Part shown: piece by piece, positions 37,381 to 44,797 of the stretch
Numbering within the stretch: position 1 is the first letter of the stretch
Layout: every line of letters starts with the position of its first letter
From: Patescibacteria group bacterium
Lineage (GTDB): Bacteria; Patescibacteriota; Dojkabacteria; JAKAPS01
Assembly (NCBI GenBank): GCA_025450075.1
Contig: JANWIC010000019.1
Coordinates: 1 to 44,797 of the forward strand
Reading direction: 5' to 3'
Length of the DNA stretch: 44,797 nt
Translations under genes and position numbers: made by a program
Notes under the pieces: model-generated
The model's input: the letters and a program-made list of their open reading frames with translations, nothing else
The model's database searches: none
Told to the model about the DNA's origin: nothing

Positions 37381-39672
37381 CTATCTTACACTGATGATGT
37401 ATGAACCACCACTTTGGAAAACAATCTTGCCGGTTTGCTGGAGGATGGCTTCATTGATGTTTGGATATTTTGTCCTTTCTTGGTCCCCAACGATAATATA
37501 GTTAATACCATACTTCTTTACTATATTCTCCGCGTTTTGTAAAGAGGGGGAAGTATACAGGTCGCTAATATCAGTTATTCGCTCAGCAGAATAGGTATAT
37601 GTGTTTCTCCATTGATATTGATGGTTTGGCCAGCCCAATACAGTTGAAAGGCCGGTATTTGCTGATATCCTAGCAAAGTAGGTATAACTATCCCCTACTG
37701 CCTCAGCTATGACGCTGTTTTGATTAGCATGTTCATTTAGCCAATTAATCATGGCATAATCATTCGGATATTGATCCTGTATATATTGAGTCCCATCATC
37801 TGTTTTAAATGGATTAAAACAAACTTGACCTATGCATGTTTGTGATGCGTATGATGCTGACTTTTTAGTTACATTCAAAAATCCTTCGTTAATGGCTTGA
37901 AATGTATATAGAAAAACACAAAATAGAAGAATTGCTGTAATGGTATTCCAAAACCATACCCCAATATGAACAGGAATGATTTTGTGATTTTTTTTGATGC
38001 TATTGATCTTTGCAACCACATATCCAACAGTTACTGAAAAAAGAATCCAGGACTGATAATACAATTTAAAAACTGTATTTGCTCTAAAATATGGAGGATT
38101 TGCTTTATAGAAAATATCTTTAAGATAGAATATTTCTGCTGCAATAATCAGGCCTATTCCTAACACCATAAAAAGAAGAATAAAAAGATCTAGCATTGCT
38201 ATTTTTTTCTTTGTAATTGTTGCAAACATAAGAAAAATAGCAAAGGAGATAACGAAGAAAAAGAAAAATCCAAATAACAAGAGCTCAATAGTCGGATCAC
38301 TATGAGTTGTTGTATTTACTCCTATACCGTCAACCGGTGCCTTAAATCCGATATAGAATGGAAGAAATAGGAGAATACCGATAATTCCTGCAGAGGTAAT
38401 AGAAAGAATAGCTTGAACAAGAGGTGTTTCCAGTATTGCCGCTATGCCTTTCCCTTTCAAATTCATAATACCTTGCATTATCTTTTCTACATATTCTTTT
38501 GCTGTATATGAATCTTTTTTCTTTCCTTCCAAGAGATATGTACCTAGAATTGCACAAAAGAGAATGAATGCATATAATAATGCATCCCAGCTGTTTGCCG
38601 CAGCCATGATGCCAAGTATTAAACCAGAAATTGCAAGATCTAATCGACTAAATACTTTTTTATTCAATATATTGAGAGAAAAAATGAGTGATACGAGAAC
38701 AATCGGAATATCTGTCACATGGGCATGTAAGTCAGAAACAATAAAACTATATATAGGAAATTCATTGATAGTAAATGGAATTAGTCTAGTTGAAGATGGA
38801 TACCAGAATGTAAAGGCATTTAGATTATGGTATTGGAAAAAATACTGGATAGCTTGTGTAACAAAATGTAAATTTCCTGCAAGTGTTAATACACATCCTG
38901 AAATAAAGGCTGCATATAATTTCTTGGTTAAAGAGAATACAAATGAAAAAGATAATAGAAAGGTCAATGCAAATATAGTAGGAATTGAGTAATTATATGC
39001 AAAATTTGAGGGAATACCTGATAAGCTTGTGAGAAACGTATAAATATATTGACCATAATAATAATAATTTAAATGAAATCCCGATAACCACATATCATGT
39101 GGCGGGAAATATGAACTCTTAAGCAGAGCGTTCATAATACCGAAGTCCATAAATTTCTCAGTCCCAATTATTGAAGGTGTTGTTCCTCGTAAAAATGTCC
39201 AGATGAAAAATGAAGTCAGAAATATTACTTCTTCTATAAAGATTAATCGTGCAGTCCTTTTCCTTTTATCCCTGTCATCATATTCTTCATGTTTTATAAA
39301 CCATGCCTGGACTTTTGTAACCATTTTTACTATTAATGTTTGATTTACTGGGTGGTGAAAGACGTTTTGCTCACTTGCTAGCATGGAATCAAAAATTTTT
39401 TCCCGAGTTTTCATTCGCAGAATTGAAAGACCCACACAAAGTCCTAAAAATAGGAGTGATACAATAGTGGTTGTAATGCGGGTAAAAGGGAAAATATGCA
39501 AAGATGCTCCCAGCCAAACAATATAGGAGGCTACAAGAATCCCCAAAAGTTTTGAGACTGCAAATCCTTTATCACTTACACCTTTAAAAATGATGGATAT
39601 TAATGGATATGTAGCAAATGAAAATACTTCAATAACTAAAATCCAGATATTAGCGTTAATAATGCTGTCCAT
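37381..39672 (-). CDS. DUF2298 (Chlor_Arch_YYY) multi-pass membrane protein
   Basis: The 763-aa product has about a dozen or more hydrophobic segments and a C-terminal extracellular or cytoplasmic domain of about 130 residues. The motif FHLNYYYYGQYIYTFLTSL, with the tyrosine run that names the family, and the following PSNFAYNYSIPTIFAL are diagnostic. The fold resembles GT-C type glycosyltransferases. The early segment with ITVMD-like acidic residues is replaced here by TEKFMDFGIMNALLKSSYFP, which fits the GT-C first-loop pattern. A role in transferring sugars from a lipid carrier is inferred. It is the last gene of a three-gene unit with the FAD oxidoreductase and LPG-synthase-TM protein. 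Confidence 0.85.
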   Translation of the reverse strand: MDSIINANIWILVIEVFSFATYPLISIIFKGVSDKGFAVSKLLGILVASYIVWLGASLHIFPFTRITTTIVSLLFLGLCVGLSILRMKTREKIFDSMLASEQNVFHHPVNQTLIVKMVTKVQAWFIKHEEYDDRDKRKRTARLIFIEEVIFLTSFFIWTFLRGTTPSIIGTEKFMDFGIMNALLKSSYFPPHDMWLSGFHLNYYYYGQYIYTFLTSLSGIPSNFAYNYSIPTIFALTFLLSFSFVFSLTKKLYAAFISGCVLTLAGNLHFVTQAIQYFFQYHNLNAFTFWYPSSTRLIPFTINEFPIYSFIVSDLHAHVTDIPIVLVSLIFSLNILNKKVFSRLDLAISGLILGIMAAANSWDALLYAFILFCAILGTYLLEGKKKDSYTAKEYVEKIMQGIMNLKGKGIAAILETPLVQAILSITSAGIIGILLFLPFYIGFKAPVDGIGVNTTTHSDPTIELLLFGFFFFFVISFAIFLMFATITKKKIAMLDLFILLFMVLGIGLIIAAEIFYLKDIFYKANPPYFRANTVFKLYYQSWILFSVTVGYVVAKINSIKKNHKIIPVHIGVWFWNTITAILLFCVFLYTFQAINEGFLNVTKKSASYASQTCIGQVCFNPFKTDDGTQYIQDQYPNDYAMINWLNEHANQNSVIAEAVGDSYTYFARISANTGLSTVLGWPNHQYQWRNTYTYSAERITDISDLYTSPSLQNAENIVKKYGINYIIVGDQERTKYPNINEAILQQTGKIVFQSGGSYIISVR

Positions 39673-39674
39673 CG

Positions 39675-40961
39675 TTATTGTATATTTTTTGCTAAGTTAA
39701 ACGCATTTTTTACTGCAAAGTTCATACCCCTATCTTCAGGATACACTTGTGACATATTCAAAATATATACATCTTCAATCGGTGATTGAACTGCAGGAAT
39801 ATGAGTATGATATTCCGTAGTAACAATCGGCTGGGCAAAAGGTGCCCTGAAAACCTGAAAATCTTCGACCCAAGAGTCTTTGAAATTCTTATTTAATTTT
39901 TTCAGGAATGGATAGTATATTTTCTTTAATGCATCATCAGACATTGTAAGAATTTCTGAGTCGTTTTGCAAATAGTTGCCCACATAGATAATATGCTTCC
40001 CGTTATATCCTTCTACCATATTTGTTTGTTCAACAATTACGAGCGCTGGCTGTTTTGTATCTGCAACAGTAATCCAGTAATAATCTGTTAGTTTTTCCTT
40101 TAATGTCAAAATGATTGTTTGAGCAGAAATATAATCAATGCTGTTTACATTATGTATGTATTCTTCAGTTAATCCATGTAATAGTTTTGTATAAACATGG
40201 GAAGGTGTTGTAATAATTACCTTATCAAAAACTTTTTTTGAGTTATCATTAAATGTAAGGATAACTCCTTCATTTGTTTTCTCAATTCCTGTTATAGTCA
40301 TATTTGTTTGGATCATTCCGCCTTTCCCTCGAACTTTTTTTTCGAGTGTATCGAACAATGTTCCGAATGAACCATCCATATAGCCAAGCTTCCCTTTTGA
40401 ATTACCTCTCGTTTCGATTCGTGACCATACCCATGACATGGTAATCTTGTCAAAATATTTCTGGAATTTTGCAAAAAGTACAGGTTGCCAAAATATTTCG
40501 TATGCCTTTTTCCCCATATATTTTGAAAGCCATGAACTTGCAGTGGTATTTTCAAACTTCTTCCAATTTTTAGTTTTCATTAGATAATATGTTATTAAAC
40601 CAACTCGAAATCTTGATAAAAAAGGAAGTGGAGAAAATAATAGAAGGTCTTTTGCACCCAAGAATGGGTACAAAGTATTTCCCCAATATGTCGCTCGATT
40701 ATCTTTGTACCAATGGAGTTTGTCCTCAATTCCTAATTCTGTTATCAGGTTCATTATTTCTTTATCCGTAGTAAATATATGATGATAAAATTTTTCCAGT
40801 TTTGTTCCTTGAATAGAAATTGGAGCTGCAAGTCCACCCACTACATTTCCTTTTTCAAATATCTCAACATGTAATTTCGGATTTTTCTTAAGGAGGAAGT
40901 AAGCACAAGCCAATCCTCCCACACCTGATCCGATAATTGCGAGATTTGTATTTTCTTTCAT
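39675..40961 (-). CDS. NAD(P)/FAD-dependent oxidoreductase (amine oxidase / protoporphyrinogen oxidase-like)
   Basis: The 428-aa product begins with the dinucleotide-binding motif LAIIGSGVGGLACAYFLLKK (about residues 7-26) followed by EIFEKGNVVGGLAAPISI, the standard FAD-binding pattern. It then has FYHHIFTTDKEI, seen in UDP-galactopyranose-mutase-like and protoporphyrinogen-oxidase-like members often found in polysaccharide loci. The C-terminal part has the flavin-contact segment VYPEDRGMNFAVKNAFNLA. The exact substrate cannot be told from sequence. It overlaps the LPG-synthase-TM gene by 4 nt (ATGA) and precedes the DUF2298 gene by 2 nt. A role in modifying a lipid-linked sugar or a polyprenyl is plausible. 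Confidence 0.82.
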   Translation of the reverse strand: MKENTNLAIIGSGVGGLACAYFLLKKNPKLHVEIFEKGNVVGGLAAPISIQGTKLEKFYHHIFTTDKEIMNLITELGIEDKLHWYKDNRATYWGNTLYPFLGAKDLLLFSPLPFLSRFRVGLITYYLMKTKNWKKFENTTASSWLSKYMGKKAYEIFWQPVLFAKFQKYFDKITMSWVWSRIETRGNSKGKLGYMDGSFGTLFDTLEKKVRGKGGMIQTNMTITGIEKTNEGVILTFNDNSKKVFDKVIITTPSHVYTKLLHGLTEEYIHNVNSIDYISAQTIILTLKEKLTDYYWITVADTKQPALVIVEQTNMVEGYNGKHIIYVGNYLQNDSEILTMSDDALKKIYYPFLKKLNKNFKDSWVEDFQVFRAPFAQPIVTTEYHTHIPAVQSPIEDVYILNMSQVYPEDRGMNFAVKNAFNLAKNIQ

Positions 40962-41938
40962 AATGTTGAGTGTAATGTAGGAACATGCATAAGGTTATGA
41001 TACCCTTTAAAGAAGTAGAGGTACATACCAACAATAGTAACAGGAATCAACAATTCTAAATGAAGGATAAGGACATAACCAAGTGCAAGGCTTTTGCTTA
41101 TACCTAAAAAAATTAAAAGTCTTGTAGTAAAAAATTCAAATGTTCCAATAAAGCCAGGAGATGAAGGGATCGCAGAAGAAATATTGACAACTGCACATAC
41201 AAAAATAAAATCAGTTAGGGATAGCGGCATATGAAACATCATTGAGAGTGTGAAATAACTTACCCCTTCAAGGATCCAAATAGAAACTGATAATCCACAA
41301 ATTTTTAATACAAGAGGAATATCCTTGTATATGACATATCCATCTTTTATTTCATTAATCTTATCAGCTATAAAACCAAATACAATATATTTTTGAAGCT
41401 CTTTCAGTCTTTTCTGATTAAAAAAAGTTTGCAAGATTGAGATAAGAACAGGTGAGATCAGAATAAATATGATAAGGAATAAAAGTGAAAAATTAATAAG
41501 TGAATTAATATAGCCGGGCCATGTTCTAAATTTAATAAATACTGCTACGACAAGAAGTAATCCAATTATATCGAATAATCTCTCCATAATAAGGGTAATG
41601 GTAGATTTTACTTTTGATATTTGAAGCTTATTAGATAATAAAAAGATTCTTGCAAATTCTCCTGCTCGAAGAGGAAGTGTATTATTCATTGCAAGACCGA
41701 TTGCAATTAGTGGAAATAACTGATTTCCATCAGTTTTTTTAAACTTTGATGTTATTATCGCCCATTTCAAAGCCCTTATATAGAAGCTGACAAAGTGAAG
41801 AATTATGGCAGGAATTATGAATAGATAGGTTCCTGTCTTTATCACGTGCCAGACACTTCCCCATTCCGTTCCCTTTAGGCTTAGGTATAAAAAAAATGCA
41901 CTGATTAGTGTGCCTATGATTATTTTAATATATTTCAT
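40958..41938 (-). CDS. lysylphosphatidylglycerol synthase transmembrane-region (UPF0104/AglD-like) protein
   Basis: The 326-aa product has about seven to eight membrane segments and the family hallmarks LRAGEFARIFLLSNK and IPSSPGFIGTFEFF. Proteins of this group are the flippase-like membrane half of MprF or stand-alone proteins (AglD type) associated with lipid or polyprenyl-sugar handling. The aminoacyl-transferase domain of true MprF is absent, so lysyl-PG synthesis is unlikely. The preferred start is the ATG at 41938; a TTG two codons earlier is possible. It heads the three-gene unit and follows a perfect-spacing promoter. Confidence 0.85.
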   Translation of the reverse strand: MKYIKIIIGTLISAFFLYLSLKGTEWGSVWHVIKTGTYLFIIPAIILHFVSFYIRALKWAIITSKFKKTDGNQLFPLIAIGLAMNNTLPLRAGEFARIFLLSNKLQISKVKSTITLIMERLFDIIGLLLVVAVFIKFRTWPGYINSLINFSLLFLIIFILISPVLISILQTFFNQKRLKELQKYIVFGFIADKINEIKDGYVIYKDIPLVLKICGLSVSIWILEGVSYFTLSMMFHMPLSLTDFIFVCAVVNISSAIPSSPGFIGTFEFFTTRLLIFLGISKSLALGYVLILHLELLIPVTIVGMYLYFFKGYHNLMHVPTLHSTL

Positions 41939-41958
41939 CAGCAATAAGTCGACAATTC

Positions 41959-41987
41959 ATTATATAATTCCATTTATAAAATGCCAA
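41959..41987 (-). promoter_or_regulatory. promoter of the LPG-TM / FAD oxidoreductase / DUF2298 unit
   Basis: On the minus strand TTGGCA (41987-41982), a 17 nt spacer and TATAAT (41964-41959) match consensus at 11 of 12 positions and end 20 nt before the ATG. Confidence 0.7.
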
Positions 41988-42021
41988 CTATACCCTGTCT
42001 CTTTGATAGCACAACATTTGT

Positions 42022-42050
42022 TTGCCATTTTGTCTCCATAACTATATAAT
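42022..42050 (+). promoter_or_regulatory. promoter of the DedA-family gene
   Basis: TTGCCA (42022-42027), a 17 nt spacer and TATAAT (42045-42050) match consensus at 11 of 12 positions. The boxes overlap the first nine codons of the longest ORF, showing that its TTG start at 42022 cannot be the translation start. Confidence 0.7.
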
Positions 42051-42072
42051 GATCGGGTTATATCATCAACCT

Positions 42073-42690
42073 ATGACCACAAAAATTGTTGCAGCCATCA
42101 CTGGTTTTATTCTTTTTATCATTACACATTTATCCTATCTTGGTTTAATTTTTCTTATGGCAATTGAAAGTGCCAATATTCCCTTACCATCTGAACTTAT
42201 CATGCCGTTTGCCGGATTTTTAGTATATCAGGGGAAAATGAATATCCATCTTGCAGCATTTGCAGGAGCAACGGGTTGTGTCATTGGTTCTGTTGTTTCA
42301 TACTATCTTGGTTATTATGGTGGAAGACCATTTTTAGAAAAATATGGAAAATATATTCTATTAACTCGTCACGATCTTGATCTTGGAGAACGACTATTTG
42401 CCAAACATGGAGATAAGATCGCATTCATTTCACGAATACTTCCGATTATTCGCACTTTCATATCATTTCCAGCAGGTGTAGTTAAGATGAATATAAAGAA
42501 GTTTTTAATCTATTCTTTCGTGGGATCACTTTTGTGGTCTTATTTACTCGTGTTTATAGGTGAAAAAATTGGTAGTCATCAGGATGTAATAGCTGCCTAC
42601 TTCCACAAGTTTGATGTACTTATAGGAGTAATTCTTGTATTTGCAGTTGTTGCATATATCTACAGGCATGTAAAACAACTTCGGGGATAG
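42073..42690 (+). CDS. DedA-family membrane protein
   Basis: DedA proteins are membrane transporters implicated in recycling the undecaprenyl-phosphate carrier and in lipid homeostasis. The 205-aa product shows the acidic re-entrant motif AIESANIPLPSELIMPFAG and the arginine motif FISRILPIIRTFISFPAGV, both conserved in the family, plus the usual four to five hydrophobic segments. The start is set at the ATG at 42073 because the promoter occupies 42022-42050. Length then fits the family. It converges with xseB, 4 nt apart. It diverges from the envelope unit, so a shared role at the cell envelope is plausible. Confidence 0.9.
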   Translation: MTTKIVAAITGFILFIITHLSYLGLIFLMAIESANIPLPSELIMPFAGFLVYQGKMNIHLAAFAGATGCVIGSVVSYYLGYYGGRPFLEKYGKYILLTRHDLDLGERLFAKHGDKIAFISRILPIIRTFISFPAGVVKMNIKKFLIYSFVGSLLWSYLLVFIGEKIGSHQDVIAAYFHKFDVLIGVILVFAVVAYIYRHVKQLRG

Positions 42691-42694
42691 ATAG

Positions 42695-42895
42695 TTACTC
42701 CGCTTTTTCTTCAAATAATTTTGTAATGCGGATTTGTGCTTTATCAAGCTTTTCTTTGCAAAGTTTATGCAGATTAATACCTTCTTCAATAAGCTTTAAT
42801 CCATCTTCCAGGCTTAATTCAGGATTTTCAAGTTTAGCTACAATTTCTTTTAACTGCTTAAGTGCTTCGTTAAAGTCGACTTCAGTATTTTTCAT
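42695..42895 (-). CDS. xseB: exodeoxyribonuclease VII small subunit
   Basis: XseB forms a multimeric regulatory subunit that wraps XseA. The 66-aa helical product contains the family signature FNEALKQLKEIVAKLENPEL followed by SLEDGLKLIEEG, ending in a charged helix. Length is normal. Its ATG overlaps the xseA stop (ATGA), indicating translational coupling. Confidence 0.93.
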   Translation of the reverse strand: MKNTEVDFNEALKQLKEIVAKLENPELSLEDGLKLIEEGINLHKLCKEKLDKAQIRITKLFEEKAE

Positions 42896-44211
42896 GATAT
42901 CGTGATATCTAAAATATTACTTTTCACACTTCCATCTGAAAACTGTGTCTCTAATTCGGATCCTTTTTTAAGGCTTTTAACACTTTTGATTATATTTCCT
43001 TGACTATCTTTTACTATACTATATCCTTTTTCAAGTATTTGTAAAGGATTCCTTAATTCAATATGCGTGCCAATCTTTTCAAGAATATGGGTATATTCTT
43101 GTATCAAGTCTTCTGAAGCGCAACGAAATTTTTCTTTTGTATCTACAAGAGATGTTATATATTGCGGAACTAAATTTTTTGAATATGATTGAAATTTATA
43201 TTGTATTTCTGATAATTGATAACCATAACTTTCATATATCCTTTTATTCGAAGCCATTTTTCCTGATAACGAAAGTAATTCATCTAAAAACCGTTTTGTA
43301 AATCGATGGACATCCACAATATCAGAACGTGCTATTGTGTTTGACATATTTAAATTGCATACGGCGATACGGTTATTCGCCCATGTCTGCATTCTTGATA
43401 GCACGACATCAAGTCCTTGGTATAACGCATCTTTATGTGGCGCAATGAGCTCAGCTGCATTAGATGGGGTTGATGCTCGAAGATCTGCGACAAGATCAAG
43501 TACAGATATGTCTTTCTCATGTCCAATTGCGCTTACTATTGGATGACGGGATTGAGCTGCTTCTCGAGCTAGCTGTTCATCATTAAATGCCATTAAGTCT
43601 TCTAATGATCCACCACCTCTGGTAATAACGATAAAATCAAGATCATCAATGGTATTTAAATACTTCATGGCCTTGATTACATCCTTTGCACTTTTGTCTC
43701 CCTGAACGAGCACATCGTATAAAAGAATTTCAACATTTGGGTAACGTTCTTGCAGTATCTTAAAAAAATCTTTCCATGCTGCACTGTCTTTTGAGGTAAT
43801 GACACCGATCTTTTTAGGTATTAAAGGTAATTTTCTTTTTCGTGCCTCATCAAGTAAACCTTCTTTTTGCAGTCTTTGTTTTATCTCTTCAATTCGTGCT
43901 TGCAGGTCACCAACACCATCTTTTTCTAAGATTTCCACTTTAAATTGAAATCTTCCATCCCGCTCAAAAATACTTAATTTTCCAAATGCTTTTATCGTAA
44001 TCCCATCTTCAATACTAAATCCAAGTCCCAGGAGCTTTGATGCAGGGAATACACAATCTATTGCTGATAGTTCATCTTTTAGTTTGAAATATTTGTAATA
44101 GTATTTATCAGGACTGCAGCCGGAAACCTCACCCTTGATCCATACAGAGTATTCTTCTAGTACCTGTTTTGCCAGTGTATTTACTTGTGTAACTGATAAA
44201 CAATCTTCCAT
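42892..44211 (-). CDS. xseA: exodeoxyribonuclease VII large subunit
   Basis: XseA is the catalytic subunit of the single-strand exonuclease that trims DNA from both ends. The 439-aa product has the N-terminal OB-fold domain (about residues 1-100, with LSVTQVNTLAKQVLEEYSVW then IKGEVSG) and the catalytic domain with KIGVITSKDSAAWKDFFKIL, VITRGGGSLEDLMAFNDEQL and VSAIGHEKDISVLDLVADLR. A coiled-coil C-terminal region ending LEKGYSIVKD follows. The ATG at 44211 is preferred over a TTG at 44229, because the -10 box lies between them. Confidence 0.95.
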   Translation of the reverse strand: MEDCLSVTQVNTLAKQVLEEYSVWIKGEVSGCSPDKYYYKYFKLKDELSAIDCVFPASKLLGLGFSIEDGITIKAFGKLSIFERDGRFQFKVEILEKDGVGDLQARIEEIKQRLQKEGLLDEARKRKLPLIPKKIGVITSKDSAAWKDFFKILQERYPNVEILLYDVLVQGDKSAKDVIKAMKYLNTIDDLDFIVITRGGGSLEDLMAFNDEQLAREAAQSRHPIVSAIGHEKDISVLDLVADLRASTPSNAAELIAPHKDALYQGLDVVLSRMQTWANNRIAVCNLNMSNTIARSDIVDVHRFTKRFLDELLSLSGKMASNKRIYESYGYQLSEIQYKFQSYSKNLVPQYITSLVDTKEKFRCASEDLIQEYTHILEKIGTHIELRNPLQILEKGYSIVKDSQGNIIKSVKSLKKGSELETQFSDGSVKSNILDITIS

Positions 44212-44217
44212 CCAACT

Positions 44218-44247
44218 ATGATACAGCAAAAAGATAAGAGAATGAAA
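44218..44247 (-). promoter_or_regulatory. promoter of xseA-xseB, likely leaderless
   Basis: On the minus strand TTTCAT (44247-44242), an 18 nt spacer and TATCAT (44223-44218) end 6 nt before the xseA ATG at 44211, so transcription should begin at or next to the start codon. Confidence 0.5.
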
Positions 44248-44282
44248 CTAGTAAGTATATATTCGATACCCATTTGAATTCT

Positions 44283-44311
44283 TTGAATTTTACATTAGAT
44301 TGGAGTAAAAT
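44283..44311 (+). promoter_or_regulatory. promoter of the gene at the right edge
   Basis: TTGAAT (44283-44288), a 17 nt spacer and TAAAAT (44306-44311) precede the ATG at 44333 by 21 nt. No Shine-Dalgarno sequence is visible. Confidence 0.6.
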
Positions 44312-44332
44312 GCTGGGCAAATAGATACCAAT

Positions 44333-44797
44333 ATGTTTGAAGATATCCAAACTGCTGATAATGGAAGAGGAGCCTATCCTCCACCTTATTTGCTTCCTGA
44401 ATGGGTAGTAAGGAATGAGGAGTATAGTGAAGGAGTCACAAATCTCTTTAAATGGGTTTCGTACTACGCAACAATACTTCCAGTAATTGTTTCATATGGT
44501 ATACAGCAAACGTTAGCTGATGCTTGTGATAATATTGGAAATACAAAAAAACTTTTTGAAATGCATGCGGCTGATGCAAATCCCGTTGCTGCCATTGTCT
44601 CGGAAATGACAATCCGTTGGGCAACAGATATTTTAAATCGCACTTTCGATGGAGATTTTTCTTATCTATTAGGATTAGAAAGAAACCAACAAATTCGTTG
44701 TGCCGAATATGTGAGAGAATCAGATCCATCAGATAGAATCGTAATCTTAGAATTAATGCAGGAAGAAGATGAGGGAATGATGCAATCAATCGTTGGA
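44333..44797 (+). CDS. uncharacterised protein (N-terminal part)
   Basis: The reading frame is open from the ATG at 44333 to the window edge, giving 155 codons without a stop. The N-terminus reads MFEDIQTADNGRGAYPPPYL, then a moderately hydrophobic stretch, KWVSYYATILPVIVSYGIQQ (about residues 43-62), that could be a membrane or buried helix. Helical, charged sequence follows. I recognise no family. A well-placed promoter upstream and absence of stops support it as a real gene; the rest lies outside the window. Confidence 0.6.
   Translation, partial: MFEDIQTADNGRGAYPPPYLLPEWVVRNEEYSEGVTNLFKWVSYYATILPVIVSYGIQQTLADACDNIGNTKKLFEMHAADANPVAAIVSEMTIRWATDILNRTFDGDFSYLLGLERNQQIRCAEYVRESDPSDRIVILELMQEEDEGMMQSIVG

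Noticed and set aside
42022-42072. N-terminal 17-codon extension of the DedA gene from a TTG start
   Set aside because: The segment contains the -35 and -10 boxes with exact 17 nt spacing, so it lies largely upstream of the transcription start.
44448-44789. 113-codon open frame on the minus strand
   Set aside because: Antisense to the plus-strand gene at 44333, which has a good promoter and an uninterrupted frame to the window edge.
1-44797. Alternative genetic code (UGA as glycine, as in Gracilibacteria/SR1)
   Set aside because: TGA ends several genes exactly where homologs end and where overlapping starts occur (xseA/xseB, nusB upstream junction, pilV-like gene).
1-44797. CRISPR array, insertion sequence or prophage
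   Set aside because: No regularly spaced direct repeats, transposase, integrase or phage structural gene was seen on either strand.

Overview
The window looks like a chromosomal segment of a Candidate Phyla Radiation (Patescibacteria) bacterium, most likely of the Microgenomates group. This is inferred from gene content, not from a marker-gene search. The DNA is AT-rich, genes are tightly packed with frequent 1-25 nt overlaps, and TGA serves as an ordinary stop (pilV-like gene, xseA), so translation table 11 fits and the recoded UGA of Gracilibacteria/SR1 does not. Typical hallmarks are a Gram-positive-style type IV pilus operon without outer-membrane PilQ/PilP, a DUF2298 'YYY' membrane protein, a trigger factor lacking its PPIase domain, and a UvrD-like helicase carrying its own nuclease.

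Layout. 1-334 (-) is the 5' end of a class I/II aminotransferase. 434-12022 (+) is one long type IV pilus operon: pilB, pilT, pilC, a probable major pilin, a second pilin, pilD, four minor-pilin-like genes, a CheY-like receiver, pilN, pilO and pilM, the last with its own promoter. 12019-12918 (-) is an orphan gene. 12996-14768 (-) is the operon rpmF-nusB-rnc-rpsP-khpA. 14837-21285 (-) holds two very large paralogous secreted proteins flanking an orphan membrane protein. 21370-24037 (-) carries a tiny membrane protein, recG and rsmD. 24190-27875 (+) holds an orphan gene and a bifunctional penicillin-binding protein. 27894-29020 (-) is infC-rpmI-rplT. 29166-29624 (+) encodes a PH-like protein. 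29621-34330 (-) carries an exported protein, trxB and a helicase-nuclease. 34498-35061 (+) is a divergent receiver-like protein. 35102-37284 (-) is a zinc-ribbon protein, tig, clpP and tRNA-Val(GAC). 37381-41938 (-) is an envelope or glycan cluster (LPG-synthase-TM protein, FAD oxidoreductase, DUF2298). 42073-42690 (+) is a DedA protein, 42695-44211 (-) is xseA-xseB, and 44333-44797 (+) is the start of an orphan gene.

How it fits together. The pilus operon supplies motor ATPases, platform, peptidase, pilins and the cytoplasmic assembly subcomplex. The two large secreted paralogs nearby are candidates for surface or pilus-associated adhesins. The envelope genes would support the cell surface, and the rest is housekeeping translation, repair and proteostasis. 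Regulation is readable: many genes have clear -35/-10 boxes with 16-18 nt spacers, some so close to the start codon that the mRNA would be leaderless. Only the probable major pilin has a strong Shine-Dalgarno sequence. No insertion sequence, prophage or CRISPR array was seen, and no gene-free stretch exceeds 300 bases (the longest, 18578-18846, is described).
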